Virus record (IMG/VR): IMGVR_UViG_3300036670_000032
Location: 1-21,325 of that record
Length of the DNA stretch: 21,325 nt
Strand: one strand, 5' to 3'
From: a virus
A program made the position numbers and the translations under genes. Shown piece by piece: positions 13,759 through 20,222 of the stretch. A model generated the notes under the pieces. The model was not told the origin of the DNA. It was given only the letters and a program-made list of their open reading frames with translations, and did not search any database. How positions within the stretch are numbered: position 1 is the first letter of the stretch; each line of letters starts with the position of its first letter.

Positions 13759-14562
13759 TTAAATTTCTCGAAGCATACGCAATGCATTGCCGTTTTCTAA
13801 TTCACCATTATGGAATTGCCCATAAGCTAAGTGACTTGCCCACTTAATTAATTTATCATATTCTGGATAGTATGGCGTTTCAATTTTAGAAAGATCTTGG
13901 CAAGCTACAGGGCTTGCAGCATTTGCAGGAGCTAATGTAAATGCCGGAATACCCTGCATAATTGCTTCCGTTGCTGCAACTGAGTTAAAAGTTACTAGAG
14001 CAAATACATCATCAGCTAATGCATTTTTTAATGTATCGCTAACTGTTCTATCAATACGTTTTGCTGCACGATCTCTTACTAACACTGGACGATCTGTATA
14101 TCGTTTAATAGTGTCTACAGTATTGTTAGTCCACTGTTCTAAATCAATTCCATAAAATTTACAAGGTTTGTCGTCAGGCTTAGCAACTAGAATTTTTCTG
14201 CCGTCTGTTTTCCAAGGAGTAAATGTCTTGTTAAAAATACTCCATCTATCCGCTGGTCGTTGAATTATCTCACCGTGTTGTATATTATTTTTAACAATAC
14301 GATGCCAGTGTTTCCAACCATGTGGGTTCGACGAATTAGCTTCGTTGCCAAAATATCCAGTATCTATATAATAAAAATCTCTGCCGTCATCCCAGCAGCG
14401 TTTCATAATTTTATGTTTTAAGATACCTCTTAGTACAATAGGACTGTCTGAATTTTCATAAACAAAGTCGTCAGTAGATATAATCTTGCCGCCGCAAGAT
14501 CTTGCTAACTTTTCAACGTATTCGTCTTTACCATCTTTACTGAGAAAAATCCAATCTTTCAT
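13759..14562 (-). CDS. Capsule-synthesis-like GT-B glycosyltransferase paralogue 4
   Basis: A 267-residue stand-alone version of the C-terminal half of the fusion protein encoded next to it. Blocks in order: IVLRGILKHKIMKRC, DFYYIDTGYFGN, HRIVKNNIQHGEIIQRPADR, DRPVLVRDRAAKRI, FNSVAATEAIMQGIPAFTL, and KLIKWASHLAYGQFHNGELENG. Where the other branch of the family has Arg-x-His-Pro, this has Arg-Asp-Arg-Ala, so the donor site differs. The start overlaps the cytidylyltransferase-cupin stop (ATGA) and only nine bases separate its stop from the next gene. It is likely co-translated with the enzyme that makes an activated sugar, so it may use that product as donor; this is inference. Confidence 0.78.
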   Translation of the reverse strand: MKDWIFLSKDGKDEYVEKLARSCGGKIISTDDFVYENSDSPIVLRGILKHKIMKRCWDDGRDFYYIDTGYFGNEANSSNPHGWKHWHRIVKNNIQHGEIIQRPADRWSIFNKTFTPWKTDGRKILVAKPDDKPCKFYGIDLEQWTNNTVDTIKRYTDRPVLVRDRAAKRIDRTVSDTLKNALADDVFALVTFNSVAATEAIMQGIPAFTLAPANAASPVACQDLSKIETPYYPEYDKLIKWASHLAYGQFHNGELENGNALRMLREI

Positions 14563-15317
14563 TGTCGTTCAATATCCTCTTCAACGCACTGATCGCCGTA
14601 TTGTATTTCAACAACTTTAACAGGAACTTCAAATGGATTTGTTAATTGATGCCATTGCCTAACAGGTACTTTGTATTCTTCATGTGGTACTAGGACTGTT
14701 GCAGGCAATACATAACCGCTGCTCATTTGGCTATTAACTACTGCATTACCTTCGCTAACAATCCAATATTCTGCACGTAGTTGATGCCGCTGCATACTAA
14801 GACTGCATCCGGGATTAACTGTAAGTTCTTTAACTTTCATTCCCGGAACTTCATGCAGGACGCGATAATATCCCCATTGTCGTTCAGTCTTAGGAGCCTT
14901 CCATTCTTGCAATATCCAGCTACTAGAATTTTTTTTATCTTCGCCGCCGACTCCGAATACAAATTCTATGTTGTCTACACCGCTATCCATTTCTGGAATA
15001 TTATCTAATGTTCGATCTCCGCCGTTGGCGAAAATAATACGATCATTGGGATACAGCATCTTAACATTGCGGATGGCTTCTATAGCAGTGTTGTCATCAT
15101 CGTTAAACAGGATGCAATGACTAACCATTTTTAGGTTTTCTATAATCGTAACACGCTCTGCGCTAGGCATAAAGGCTTGGCCCTTCTTACGCTCTAGCCA
15201 GCCGTCACTATTGATACCAACGACTAAAACATCGCCTAACTCTTTTGCTGCGTTGAAGTAGGCAATGTGCCCACTGTGTAAAGGGTCGTATCCGCCAGTG
15301 CAAAGTACAATTTTCAT
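14559..15317 (-). CDS. Cytidylyltransferase-cupin fusion (sugar or polyol activation)
   Basis: A 252-residue two-domain protein. Residues 1-135 are a nucleotidyltransferase of the glycerol-3-phosphate cytidylyltransferase/HldE-C type, with TGGYDPLHSGH at 7-17 (catalytic HxGH, His14 and His17) and FANGGDRTLDNIPE. Residues about 140-252 are a cupin like the C-terminus of type II mannose-6-phosphate isomerase: RQWGYYRVLHEV, VNPGCSLSMQRHQLRAEYW, a VRQWHQLTNP block and VEIQYGDQCVEEDIER. The protein probably activates a sugar or polyol phosphate and isomerises or binds a related one. ATGA overlaps link it to the HNH endonuclease upstream and the glycosyltransferase downstream. A relic of a second, differently coded start lies beyond the endonuclease (16029-16067). 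Confidence 0.85.
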   Translation of the reverse strand: MKIVLCTGGYDPLHSGHIAYFNAAKELGDVLVVGINSDGWLERKKGQAFMPSAERVTIIENLKMVSHCILFNDDDNTAIEAIRNVKMLYPNDRIIFANGGDRTLDNIPEMDSGVDNIEFVFGVGGEDKKNSSSWILQEWKAPKTERQWGYYRVLHEVPGMKVKELTVNPGCSLSMQRHQLRAEYWIVSEGNAVVNSQMSSGYVLPATVLVPHEEYKVPVRQWHQLTNPFEVPVKVVEIQYGDQCVEEDIERQ

Positions 15318-16009
15318 TTTTTAATAATTCTCCCTTTTATATATCCGCCAGGTTCTTCTCCAGGATAAAATATTGAACATTTTTTTGTCACAGAACAATA
15401 GTACCAAGATTTTCCTCGCTTTCCATTGCCAGCTGCATATCTTTTAGCAGGATCTTTCATTTGTTCTTTTGACTTCTGTTTTCGTACCTCAATCTGGTTA
15501 GGATCGTTAAATTGTTTCCGGTTTGCTTCTCGAAGTGTATCTTTTGTTTTTTCGTTATGCGTTTTTCCGAGCATTGGAGAATCTTGAAGTTTTCTTTTTT
15601 CCTTCATTAAAGATCGAGTTTTGTCAGTATGCGTTTTTCCATAGAAAGGATTATTTGTCCCTTTTTGAGATTTACCTATTATTGCTCTAGTTTCTTTAAT
15701 TATAGATTCATAACCTTTAGACGATATTTTGTATCTTGACTGGTAAGGATTTTCTCTAATCATCATTGTTCTAATAGCATACGACATTTTTACTTTATTG
15801 TTACCTTCTGTCATTTTAACCAAAAGTCTATGACAAATAAAATGTTCTTTTGCTGTAAGTGCTACTATATTTTCTTTTTTATTTGAGCCACCTAAACTTT
15901 TAGGAATTATGTGATGATTCTCTTTATAACCCGATATGTCTAAAGGATTATTTTTTCTATTAGATATAATGCTGTTATACCATCTTGTATATTTGTTATT
16001 CTTAAACAT
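15314..16009 (-). CDS. HNH homing endonuclease with NUMOD3 repeats
   Basis: From the ATG at 16009 (MFKNNKYTRWYNSI) this encodes 231 residues; an in-frame GTG at 16042 is possible but would begin inside the cytidylyltransferase relic. The HNH core is ENHHIIPKSLGGSNKKENIV with His32/His33 and Asn48, and AKEHFICH supplies later histidines. Two DNA-binding NUMOD3-type repeats follow: NPFYGKTHTDKTRSLM and SPMLGKTHNEKTKDTL. The basic C-terminus ends GRIIKK. The stop overlaps the cytidylyltransferase start as ATGA. No intron structure surrounds it, so it is freestanding. A late-promoter-like GATAAATACTTG precedes the ATG directly, and no Shine-Dalgarno is visible. Confidence 0.88.
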   Translation of the reverse strand: MFKNNKYTRWYNSIISNRKNNPLDISGYKENHHIIPKSLGGSNKKENIVALTAKEHFICHRLLVKMTEGNNKVKMSYAIRTMMIRENPYQSRYKISSKGYESIIKETRAIIGKSQKGTNNPFYGKTHTDKTRSLMKEKRKLQDSPMLGKTHNEKTKDTLREANRKQFNDPNQIEVRKQKSKEQMKDPAKRYAAGNGKRGKSWYYCSVTKKCSIFYPGEEPGGYIKGRIIKK

Positions 16010-16022
16010 ACAAGTATTTATC
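16009..16022 (-). promoter_or_regulatory. Late-promoter-like motif at the start of the HNH gene
   Basis: The minus strand reads GATAAATACTTGT then ATG, 10 of 13 positions of the extended T4 late consensus and a full match to the NATAAATA form. The start codon falls at the expected initiation point. It nearly duplicates the motif in front of the GIY-YIG gene. Confidence 0.5.
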
Positions 16023-16028
16023 AAACTT

Positions 16029-16067
16029 TGGATCAAACCCACCGGTAACTAAAATTATTTTGCGCAT
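16029..16067 (-). pseudogene. Relic of a cytidylyltransferase 5' end, upstream of the HNH gene
   Basis: An ATG at 16067 opens M-R-K-I-I-L-V-T-G-G-F-D-P, then leaves homology and stops at 16002. The intact gene beyond the endonuclease starts M-K-I-V-L-C-T-G-G-Y-D-P. Apart from Met and one AAA Lys, every identical residue (I, L, T, G, G, D, P) uses a different codon in the two copies. I infer the remains of the target gene's original or paralogous start, separated from its body by the endonuclease insertion. Confidence 0.65.
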
Positions 16068-16072
16068 AAAGT

Positions 16073-16080
16073 TATTTATG
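16073..16080 (-). promoter_or_regulatory. Late promoter box (CATAAATA) in front of the cytidylyltransferase relic
   Basis: The minus strand reads CATAAATA, then ACTTT, then the relic's ATG. It fits the NATAAATA late core and lies in the 27-base gap after the methyltransferase stop. It may still drive the HNH gene and the downstream glycan genes. Confidence 0.5.
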
Positions 16081-16094
16081 TACGCAGTTAATAC

Positions 16095-16718
16095 CTACCA
16101 GCCGAAAATGTAATCTTTTCTAACGCTGGTTAATTCTATTGCACCTAGCGACTTAAGATATTCGCCTGCTTGCTTAAACTTTGCATGTTGTTCAACAATT
16201 AAAATAGGTTTATATTTTAATATTGTTTCTGTAGCACCTTTAAGTACTTGGAGTTCGTAGGTTTCACAATCGAGTTTTATCATTCCAAATTTTGGAAGAT
16301 TTAAATCATCTAATTTTTTAATTAAAATACTACCAGTTCCGAGCGAATCTTTTTTAATATAACTTGCGCCAATGTTTTCATGATCGAAAAACATATCAAC
16401 AGTATTGTTTTCCTCGCCCAGCGCAAAGTTGTACAAATCAACGTTTAGCCCTTTAACATTTAGTTCTAAACATTCGTAGACTTCGTTAATTGGTTCAAAT
16501 GCAATTACTTTATTAAATCGTTCAGCTAGATGCTTTGCCCAAAGTCCTACATTGGCTCCTACATCAACAACTAGATCAAAGTCAGTTACATATTTGTATG
16601 CTGCATCTCTTACGTCATCTTGATATTGTGCAGGTCCGCCTTTTTTAATACGTTTAGCAATTAACCCTTCAAAATGTTCGTCGCAATCGGGCATCCAATA
16701 TTCGTAAACTTTTTTCAT
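16095..16718 (-). CDS. FkbM-family SAM-dependent methyltransferase (copy 2)
   Basis: A 207-residue paralogue of the methyltransferase at 10542-11192. The SAM motif is VVDVGANVGLWAKHL, followed by VIAFEPINEVYECL. The FkbM signature region is MIKLDCETYELQVLKGA, where copy 1 has DVEGFEGE, so the usual Gly after Glu is Thr here. The N-terminal block YEYWMPDCDEHFEGLI matches WFPDYDSHFPKML in copy 1. It probably methylates a glycan hydroxyl. The start is two bases after the stop of the glycosyltransferase gene and has AAGG eight bases upstream. A late promoter box (16752-16759) lies inside the preceding gene. Confidence 0.87.
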   Translation of the reverse strand: MKKVYEYWMPDCDEHFEGLIAKRIKKGGPAQYQDDVRDAAYKYVTDFDLVVDVGANVGLWAKHLAERFNKVIAFEPINEVYECLELNVKGLNVDLYNFALGEENNTVDMFFDHENIGASYIKKDSLGTGSILIKKLDDLNLPKFGMIKLDCETYELQVLKGATETILKYKPILIVEQHAKFKQAGEYLKSLGAIELTSVRKDYIFGW

Positions 16719-16720
16719 CT

Positions 16721-17353
16721 TTATACCTTGTATTTGTTGTATTCTACAAGATATTTATCTGTGGTTTTCTGTTCGCCTTTGAGAGTTAAAAATACCCCAT
16801 TGGTTTTATTTTTTCCACTGTTTATCCATTGTTGTCCTACTGGAGAAAAATTATAATCAGTTGACATTTGCCCAAGAATTTTTTGATCTCTTCCCCACTT
16901 CCATTCTTCAACAGGAATACTAGTTAACAACTCTGCATACCGTTTTCTAAAATCAGTATTGCCAAAAGATACTAAACATGCTAGCCATCTTGTTGATTTA
17001 TGGTGCTGCATTACGTACTGTTTTGTAAATAATGTTTTAAATTCAGCTTCGGTAAAACTTCTTGTGCATATCGTATCAGTATCTACTACAATTAGGGATT
17101 CACTATTTGGAATCTTTGATGCTGCAAGAAACCTAGCAGCCTGCAAATAAGAAATTTTAGATTCGTCATTTAAAAAAGAGATGTTTTCAGTTGTATATGA
17201 AACAAAATCTAATTCTTTTGCATTTATTGGGTTAACTATATGACATCTTAGTTTAATCCACGGATTGTTATAATGTATAGATTGTAATAATGCAATCCCC
17301 CAATCGTCATAATAAGATTGGTCGCACCCAATTAAAATACTATAGTGACGCAT
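16721..17353 (-). CDS. GT-A-type glycosyltransferase (GT8-like)
   Basis: A 210-residue protein beginning MRHYSILIGCDQSYYDDWGIALLQSI, a layout seen in family 8-like transferases. LIVVDTDTICTRSF holds the metal-binding Asp-x-Asp. Later blocks are KSTRWLACLVSFGNTDF and EWKWGRDQKILGQM, and QWINSGKNKTNGVF near the C-terminus. It is short compared with typical GT8 proteins (about 250-330 residues), so it may be a minimal catalytic domain. It starts 14 bases inside the 3' end of uvsY, making it the first gene of the glycan block and a probable co-transcript of the recombination operon. Confidence 0.8.
   Translation of the reverse strand: MRHYSILIGCDQSYYDDWGIALLQSIHYNNPWIKLRCHIVNPINAKELDFVSYTTENISFLNDESKISYLQAARFLAASKIPNSESLIVVDTDTICTRSFTEAEFKTLFTKQYVMQHHKSTRWLACLVSFGNTDFRKRYAELLTSIPVEEWKWGRDQKILGQMSTDYNFSPVGQQWINSGKNKTNGVFLTLKGEQKTTDKYLVEYNKYKV
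16752..16759 (-). promoter_or_regulatory. Late promoter box (GATAAATA) for the FkbM copy 2 gene
   Basis: The minus strand reads GATAAATA, matching the NATAAATA late core, inside the end of the glycosyltransferase gene. Initiation near 16746 would give a leader of about 28 bases with AAGG before the ATG at 16718. Confidence 0.5.
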
Positions 17354-17795
17354 CTTCTAATCCTGATACTCGTAATTTAACAATGTTGCTTAGATGCCAT
17401 TGTTTCTGATCAAGTGCTTTAATAATGCCCAACCACTTGTTACGTAATAGGGCAAAATCGTTGATAATTTTTTCAAAGTCTACAACGTCAGCTTCACCTT
17501 CTACGAACTTTTCACAGTCCCTAGAAGATAAAGCTCGTTGATAATTTTCAAGATACTTGCGAAAATATTGACTACGAAGTCTACGAAGTTCAATGTGTAA
17601 GTACTCAAGGATACCTTCAATCTCTTGAAGTTGATTAAAGCGGTTTTCTACGATGCCGGGCATTTGCGAACTTGCTTTCTCAATGTTTCCCGCTATGCGG
17701 ACATCTTGTTTTGCATGAATTAATTCAGCTTCATAATAAGCCACAGCATCGGGAATATTGCTTATATCTTTACTAACCTTGTGGTACCAGTTCAT
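17340..17795 (-). CDS. uvsY: UvsY recombination mediator
   Basis: A 151-residue, largely helical protein (T4 UvsY is 137). The central YLHIELRRLRSQYFRKYLENYQRAL block and the repeated charged heptads fit the oligomerising helices of UvsY; the C-terminal WLGIIKALDQKQWHLSNIVKLRVSG matches the end of the family. It loads UvsX onto gp32-covered single-stranded DNA. The gene follows the 76-aa gene with TAA directly abutting its ATG, and it lies two genes after uvsX, the usual T4-like association. Its 3' end overlaps the first glycosyltransferase gene by 14 bases, which is unusual for this operon. Confidence 0.88.
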   Translation of the reverse strand: MNWYHKVSKDISNIPDAVAYYEAELIHAKQDVRIAGNIEKASSQMPGIVENRFNQLQEIEGILEYLHIELRRLRSQYFRKYLENYQRALSSRDCEKFVEGEADVVDFEKIINDFALLRNKWLGIIKALDQKQWHLSNIVKLRVSGLEDASL

Positions 17796-18026
17796 TTAAT
17801 CCTCGTAATCTTCTTCGTCTTGTTCTTCGATTTCTTCACCGTCTACTGCATATTCAATAGCCTGATCTAGATATGGATCTACGCCCATTAAACTTTCTAG
17901 TACGCTTTCTTTAATCCCATGATCGAGCAAAGCGTTTACAAAATCTGCTGCAACATCTTTTCTTGCTTTCTCAGGGATATGTTCAATAACAATAGTCCAA
18001 ATATCCGTAATTAAATCTTCTTTCAT
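17796..18026 (-). CDS. Small acidic protein between uvsX and uvsY (76 aa)
   Basis: A 76-residue protein with an N-terminal helical body (MKEDLITDIWTIVIEHIPEK, then FVNALLDHGIKESVLESLMG) and an extremely acidic tail (EEIEEQDEEDYED). It starts in an ATGA overlap with the uvsX stop and its own stop abuts the uvsY ATG, so all three proteins should be made together. I recall a similar small acidic gene between uvsX and uvsY in marine T4-like phages. The acidic tail could mimic DNA or contact UvsX, UvsY or gp32; nothing in the sequence decides this. Confidence 0.78.
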   Translation of the reverse strand: MKEDLITDIWTIVIEHIPEKARKDVAADFVNALLDHGIKESVLESLMGVDPYLDQAIEYAVDGEEIEEQDEEDYED

Positions 18027-19102
18027 TCAGTAATCTCCGTTTCAGGTTCAACAATAGTAGTTATCTCTGAATCGGATTTTTCGCCATGTTTCGAAATGTC
18101 TGCCATAATAACATCGAGACCTTTCTTTTCATTGCGTTCCCACGGCTTACGGAACTGTTTGATAATTTCGCCATCACTGGTTATGTATACTAGGCTGTTA
18201 CCTTCTTTCTTGAGCATCCCTTTAGCTTCGAACAAGTCGACTAATCCACTATATGGACTCATACCTGTTTCATAAGGAATCTCAACCTGTACACTTTCAA
18301 ACGGCTTTGCATAACGTGTTTTCATAATCTTACAAGCTGCACGAATACCTTGCACAGTTGAAGTTTTGTTACCGTCTGCATCAAGTTTCAACTTTAACTT
18401 GCGCATAGCGACAACAATTGAACTTGCGTAGATAAAGCCTTGGCCGCCACTGATTTTATCATCCGGATCAAACATATCTTGTGATGCGTATGTGTGATTA
18501 GTACATACCATACCAATGTTGTAAGCACCAAACATATTAACACAGTTACGAACAAGTGCGGTTAGTGCCTTAGGCTTACGGCCCATATCACCTTTCATAT
18601 CACCTGCTTGGAATTGATTAACATCGGTTGGAGTCAACAACATGCCCAAGCTATCAACGATAAACAATACTTTAGGACGATCAAGTTCGTCCATTGTTTT
18701 GTACTCTGAAATAAACTCTGTGATAGTCTTTGCTACATCGTCAATCATAGCCATGTTAAGTTTTAGCAACTTATCTGGACTTGTATCAACACCAAGAGCA
18801 TGTAGCCATTTTTCATCAAGCGCATTCTCTGTATCAATCAAGATAGGATAGATGCCTTGTGCTTGTGCGTTCTTAACTAGATTGCCCGAACAGATAAAAG
18901 ATTTACCTGCACCAGATTCTCCAGCAAATACTGTAACCTTGCCTAGCGGAATGCCTCGATCAAAGTGTCCACTGATAAGATAGTTCAATGCGTAGTTGTT
19001 TGTACTAACCCAATCTGTTGGGTCGTTAAAGCCAATACTTAAACCTTCGATTGATTTAGTGATTGACTTTCTAAATTTAGAAATATCAAATGCTTTTGCC
19101 AT
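18023..19102 (-). CDS. uvsX: UvsX RecA-like recombinase
   Basis: A 359-residue RecA-family strand-exchange protein (T4 UvsX is 391). Walker A is GESGAGKS (61-68); Walker B is VLFIVD (145-150). ILIDTENALDEKWLHALGVD (87-106) corresponds to the adenine/DNA-contacting region that follows Walker A in UvsX. GGQGFIYASSIVVAMRKLKLKL follows as the region after the L2 loop. The C-terminus is acidic and short. It forms filaments on ssDNA with UvsY and gp32 and drives recombination-dependent replication. It is separated from gene 32 by a perfect 10-bp inverted repeat, and its stop overlaps the next start (ATGA). Confidence 0.96.
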   Translation of the reverse strand: MAKAFDISKFRKSITKSIEGLSIGFNDPTDWVSTNNYALNYLISGHFDRGIPLGKVTVFAGESGAGKSFICSGNLVKNAQAQGIYPILIDTENALDEKWLHALGVDTSPDKLLKLNMAMIDDVAKTITEFISEYKTMDELDRPKVLFIVDSLGMLLTPTDVNQFQAGDMKGDMGRKPKALTALVRNCVNMFGAYNIGMVCTNHTYASQDMFDPDDKISGGQGFIYASSIVVAMRKLKLKLDADGNKTSTVQGIRAACKIMKTRYAKPFESVQVEIPYETGMSPYSGLVDLFEAKGMLKKEGNSLVYITSDGEIIKQFRKPWERNEKKGLDVIMADISKHGEKSDSEITTIVEPETEITE

Positions 19103-19122
19103 ATTAGTCCCTGTAAATGAAG

Positions 19123-19147
19123 AAGAGTGGGAACCTGTCCCACTCTT
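19123..19147 (-). terminator. Hairpin between gene 32 and uvsX (partial terminator or mRNA-stabilising stem)
   Basis: A perfect 10-bp inverted repeat (AAGAGTGGGA / TCCCACTCTT) with a 5-base loop fills the short gap between the gene 32 stop and the uvsX start. Only a weak T-rich run follows on the minus strand (TCTTCATTT), so it could attenuate transcription, favouring gp32 over UvsX, or protect the gene 32 message. Confidence 0.7.
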
Positions 19148-19156
19148 TTATGTTGC

Positions 19157-20161
19157 TTACTCTGCTGCTTTGCGATTACGAATCATTGCAAGAATGTCTT
19201 GCGCACGACTATCGCCACCTGTTGTTGCTGCTGGTGCAGCTACTGGTGTTGGTGCTTGAGTAACTCTTGCTACAGGAGCAGGCTCGCTGTCTGCATAGTC
19301 TGCACTAGCTTTAGCAGCTGGTGTAGCTGTGTTAGCAGTTGCACGATGCGGATCGCCAGTTGCTTGACCCATACCCGCTGGCTTGTAATACTGACCCCAA
19401 CGTTCCAGGTCATATGCTTCGCCATCAACTGATGCTTCAAACATTTCCTTCATTACCTTAAGCTCAACATCAGTTGGCTTTTTAGGCAGGAAGTCGCTGA
19501 GAGTGTACAACTCATTTGTTGCCAATGCACTTGCTTCAACTTCTGTCAATGCACGTTCACGACGGCTCCACTTTGAAGTAGAGTAATCAGCGAAGCCACC
19601 TTTAGATGTCTTAGCAATACGGAAGTCTACACCTTTCAGGTAATCAGTTGGCAACTCTTCCAATTCTGGATCCATTAATGCTGAACGGATAATTTGAAAG
19701 ATTTGAGGACCAATGATGAATCGACGAATTGGGTTTGCCGGAGTCTTTTCTTCACGAATAGGATCTTCAACAACAAAGCCTTGGAAAATGTATGAACGCT
19801 TTTTCCAGTACTTACGACCCATGTCTTCTAAAGATTTATCTTTAAACCAACCACGTACTTCTGATAAGATCGGACAAACAGTACCGTCATTGTACATTTC
19901 AATACAAGGAACTTGTACTTGAACTGGACGACTGTCAGTTTCACCTTTAATACCTGCGAACGGCAACTTGATCATTGCACGTTCTACCCAGAAGAATGTA
20001 TTGGCAGAATTGCCATCGGGTAGCAAGCGAATTACTGCTTCCTTACCTTCAGCCATGTTCCAATGTGGGTAAATTGCGTTGTCTCCACCGCCGGTGGATT
20101 GTCCTGTGGACTTTGATTGTGCTTCTGCGAGTTTAGCACGGATTTCTGCGAGTGATGCCAT
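19157..20161 (-). CDS. 32: gp32-like single-stranded DNA-binding protein
   Basis: A 334-residue protein with the T4 gp32 plan. The short basic N-terminus (MASLAEIRAKLAEAQSK) is followed by a core OB-type domain with YPHWNMAEGKEAVIRLLPDGN and SYIFQGFVVEDP, and FIIGPQIFQIIRSAL further on. The C-terminal third is a low-complexity Ala/Pro/Thr linker. T4 gp32 binds zinc through His64, Cys77, Cys87 and Cys90; here Cys86 and Cys96 keep the ten-residue spacing, but position 99 is Leu, so the zinc site is probably lost or altered. The usual strongly acidic C-terminal tail is weak: the chain ends RAQDILAMIRNRKAAE. A strong AGGAGG ribosome site lies at 20171-20176, and a sigma70 promoter drives it. Confidence 0.88.
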   Translation of the reverse strand: MASLAEIRAKLAEAQSKSTGQSTGGGDNAIYPHWNMAEGKEAVIRLLPDGNSANTFFWVERAMIKLPFAGIKGETDSRPVQVQVPCIEMYNDGTVCPILSEVRGWFKDKSLEDMGRKYWKKRSYIFQGFVVEDPIREEKTPANPIRRFIIGPQIFQIIRSALMDPELEELPTDYLKGVDFRIAKTSKGGFADYSTSKWSRRERALTEVEASALATNELYTLSDFLPKKPTDVELKVMKEMFEASVDGEAYDLERWGQYYKPAGMGQATGDPHRATANTATPAAKASADYADSEPAPVARVTQAPTPVAAPAATTGGDSRAQDILAMIRNRKAAE

Positions 20162-20198
20162 TTTTGTATGCCTCCTATAGCCTAAAATAAAAATGTTG

Positions 20199-20218
20199 TA
20201 TATGCCTTAATGCACATA
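20199..20218 (-). promoter_or_regulatory. 5'-terminal hairpin in the gene 32 leader
   Basis: On the minus strand TATGTGC, a 6-base loop and GCATATA form a 7-bp stem with one G-U pair at the extreme 5' end of the predicted gene 32 message (initiation near 20216). T4 gene 32 is autoregulated through a leader structure, so this is a candidate operator or a 5' stabilising stem. Confidence 0.4.
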
Positions 20219-20222
20219 AGCT

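Noticed and set aside
15314-16067. Group I intron containing the HNH gene, splicing the cytidylyltransferase relic to the downstream gene
   Set aside because: The downstream gene has its own complete start and HxGH motif, so splicing would duplicate the N-terminus; the endonuclease ORF fills nearly all the interval and I see no room for intron core sequence.
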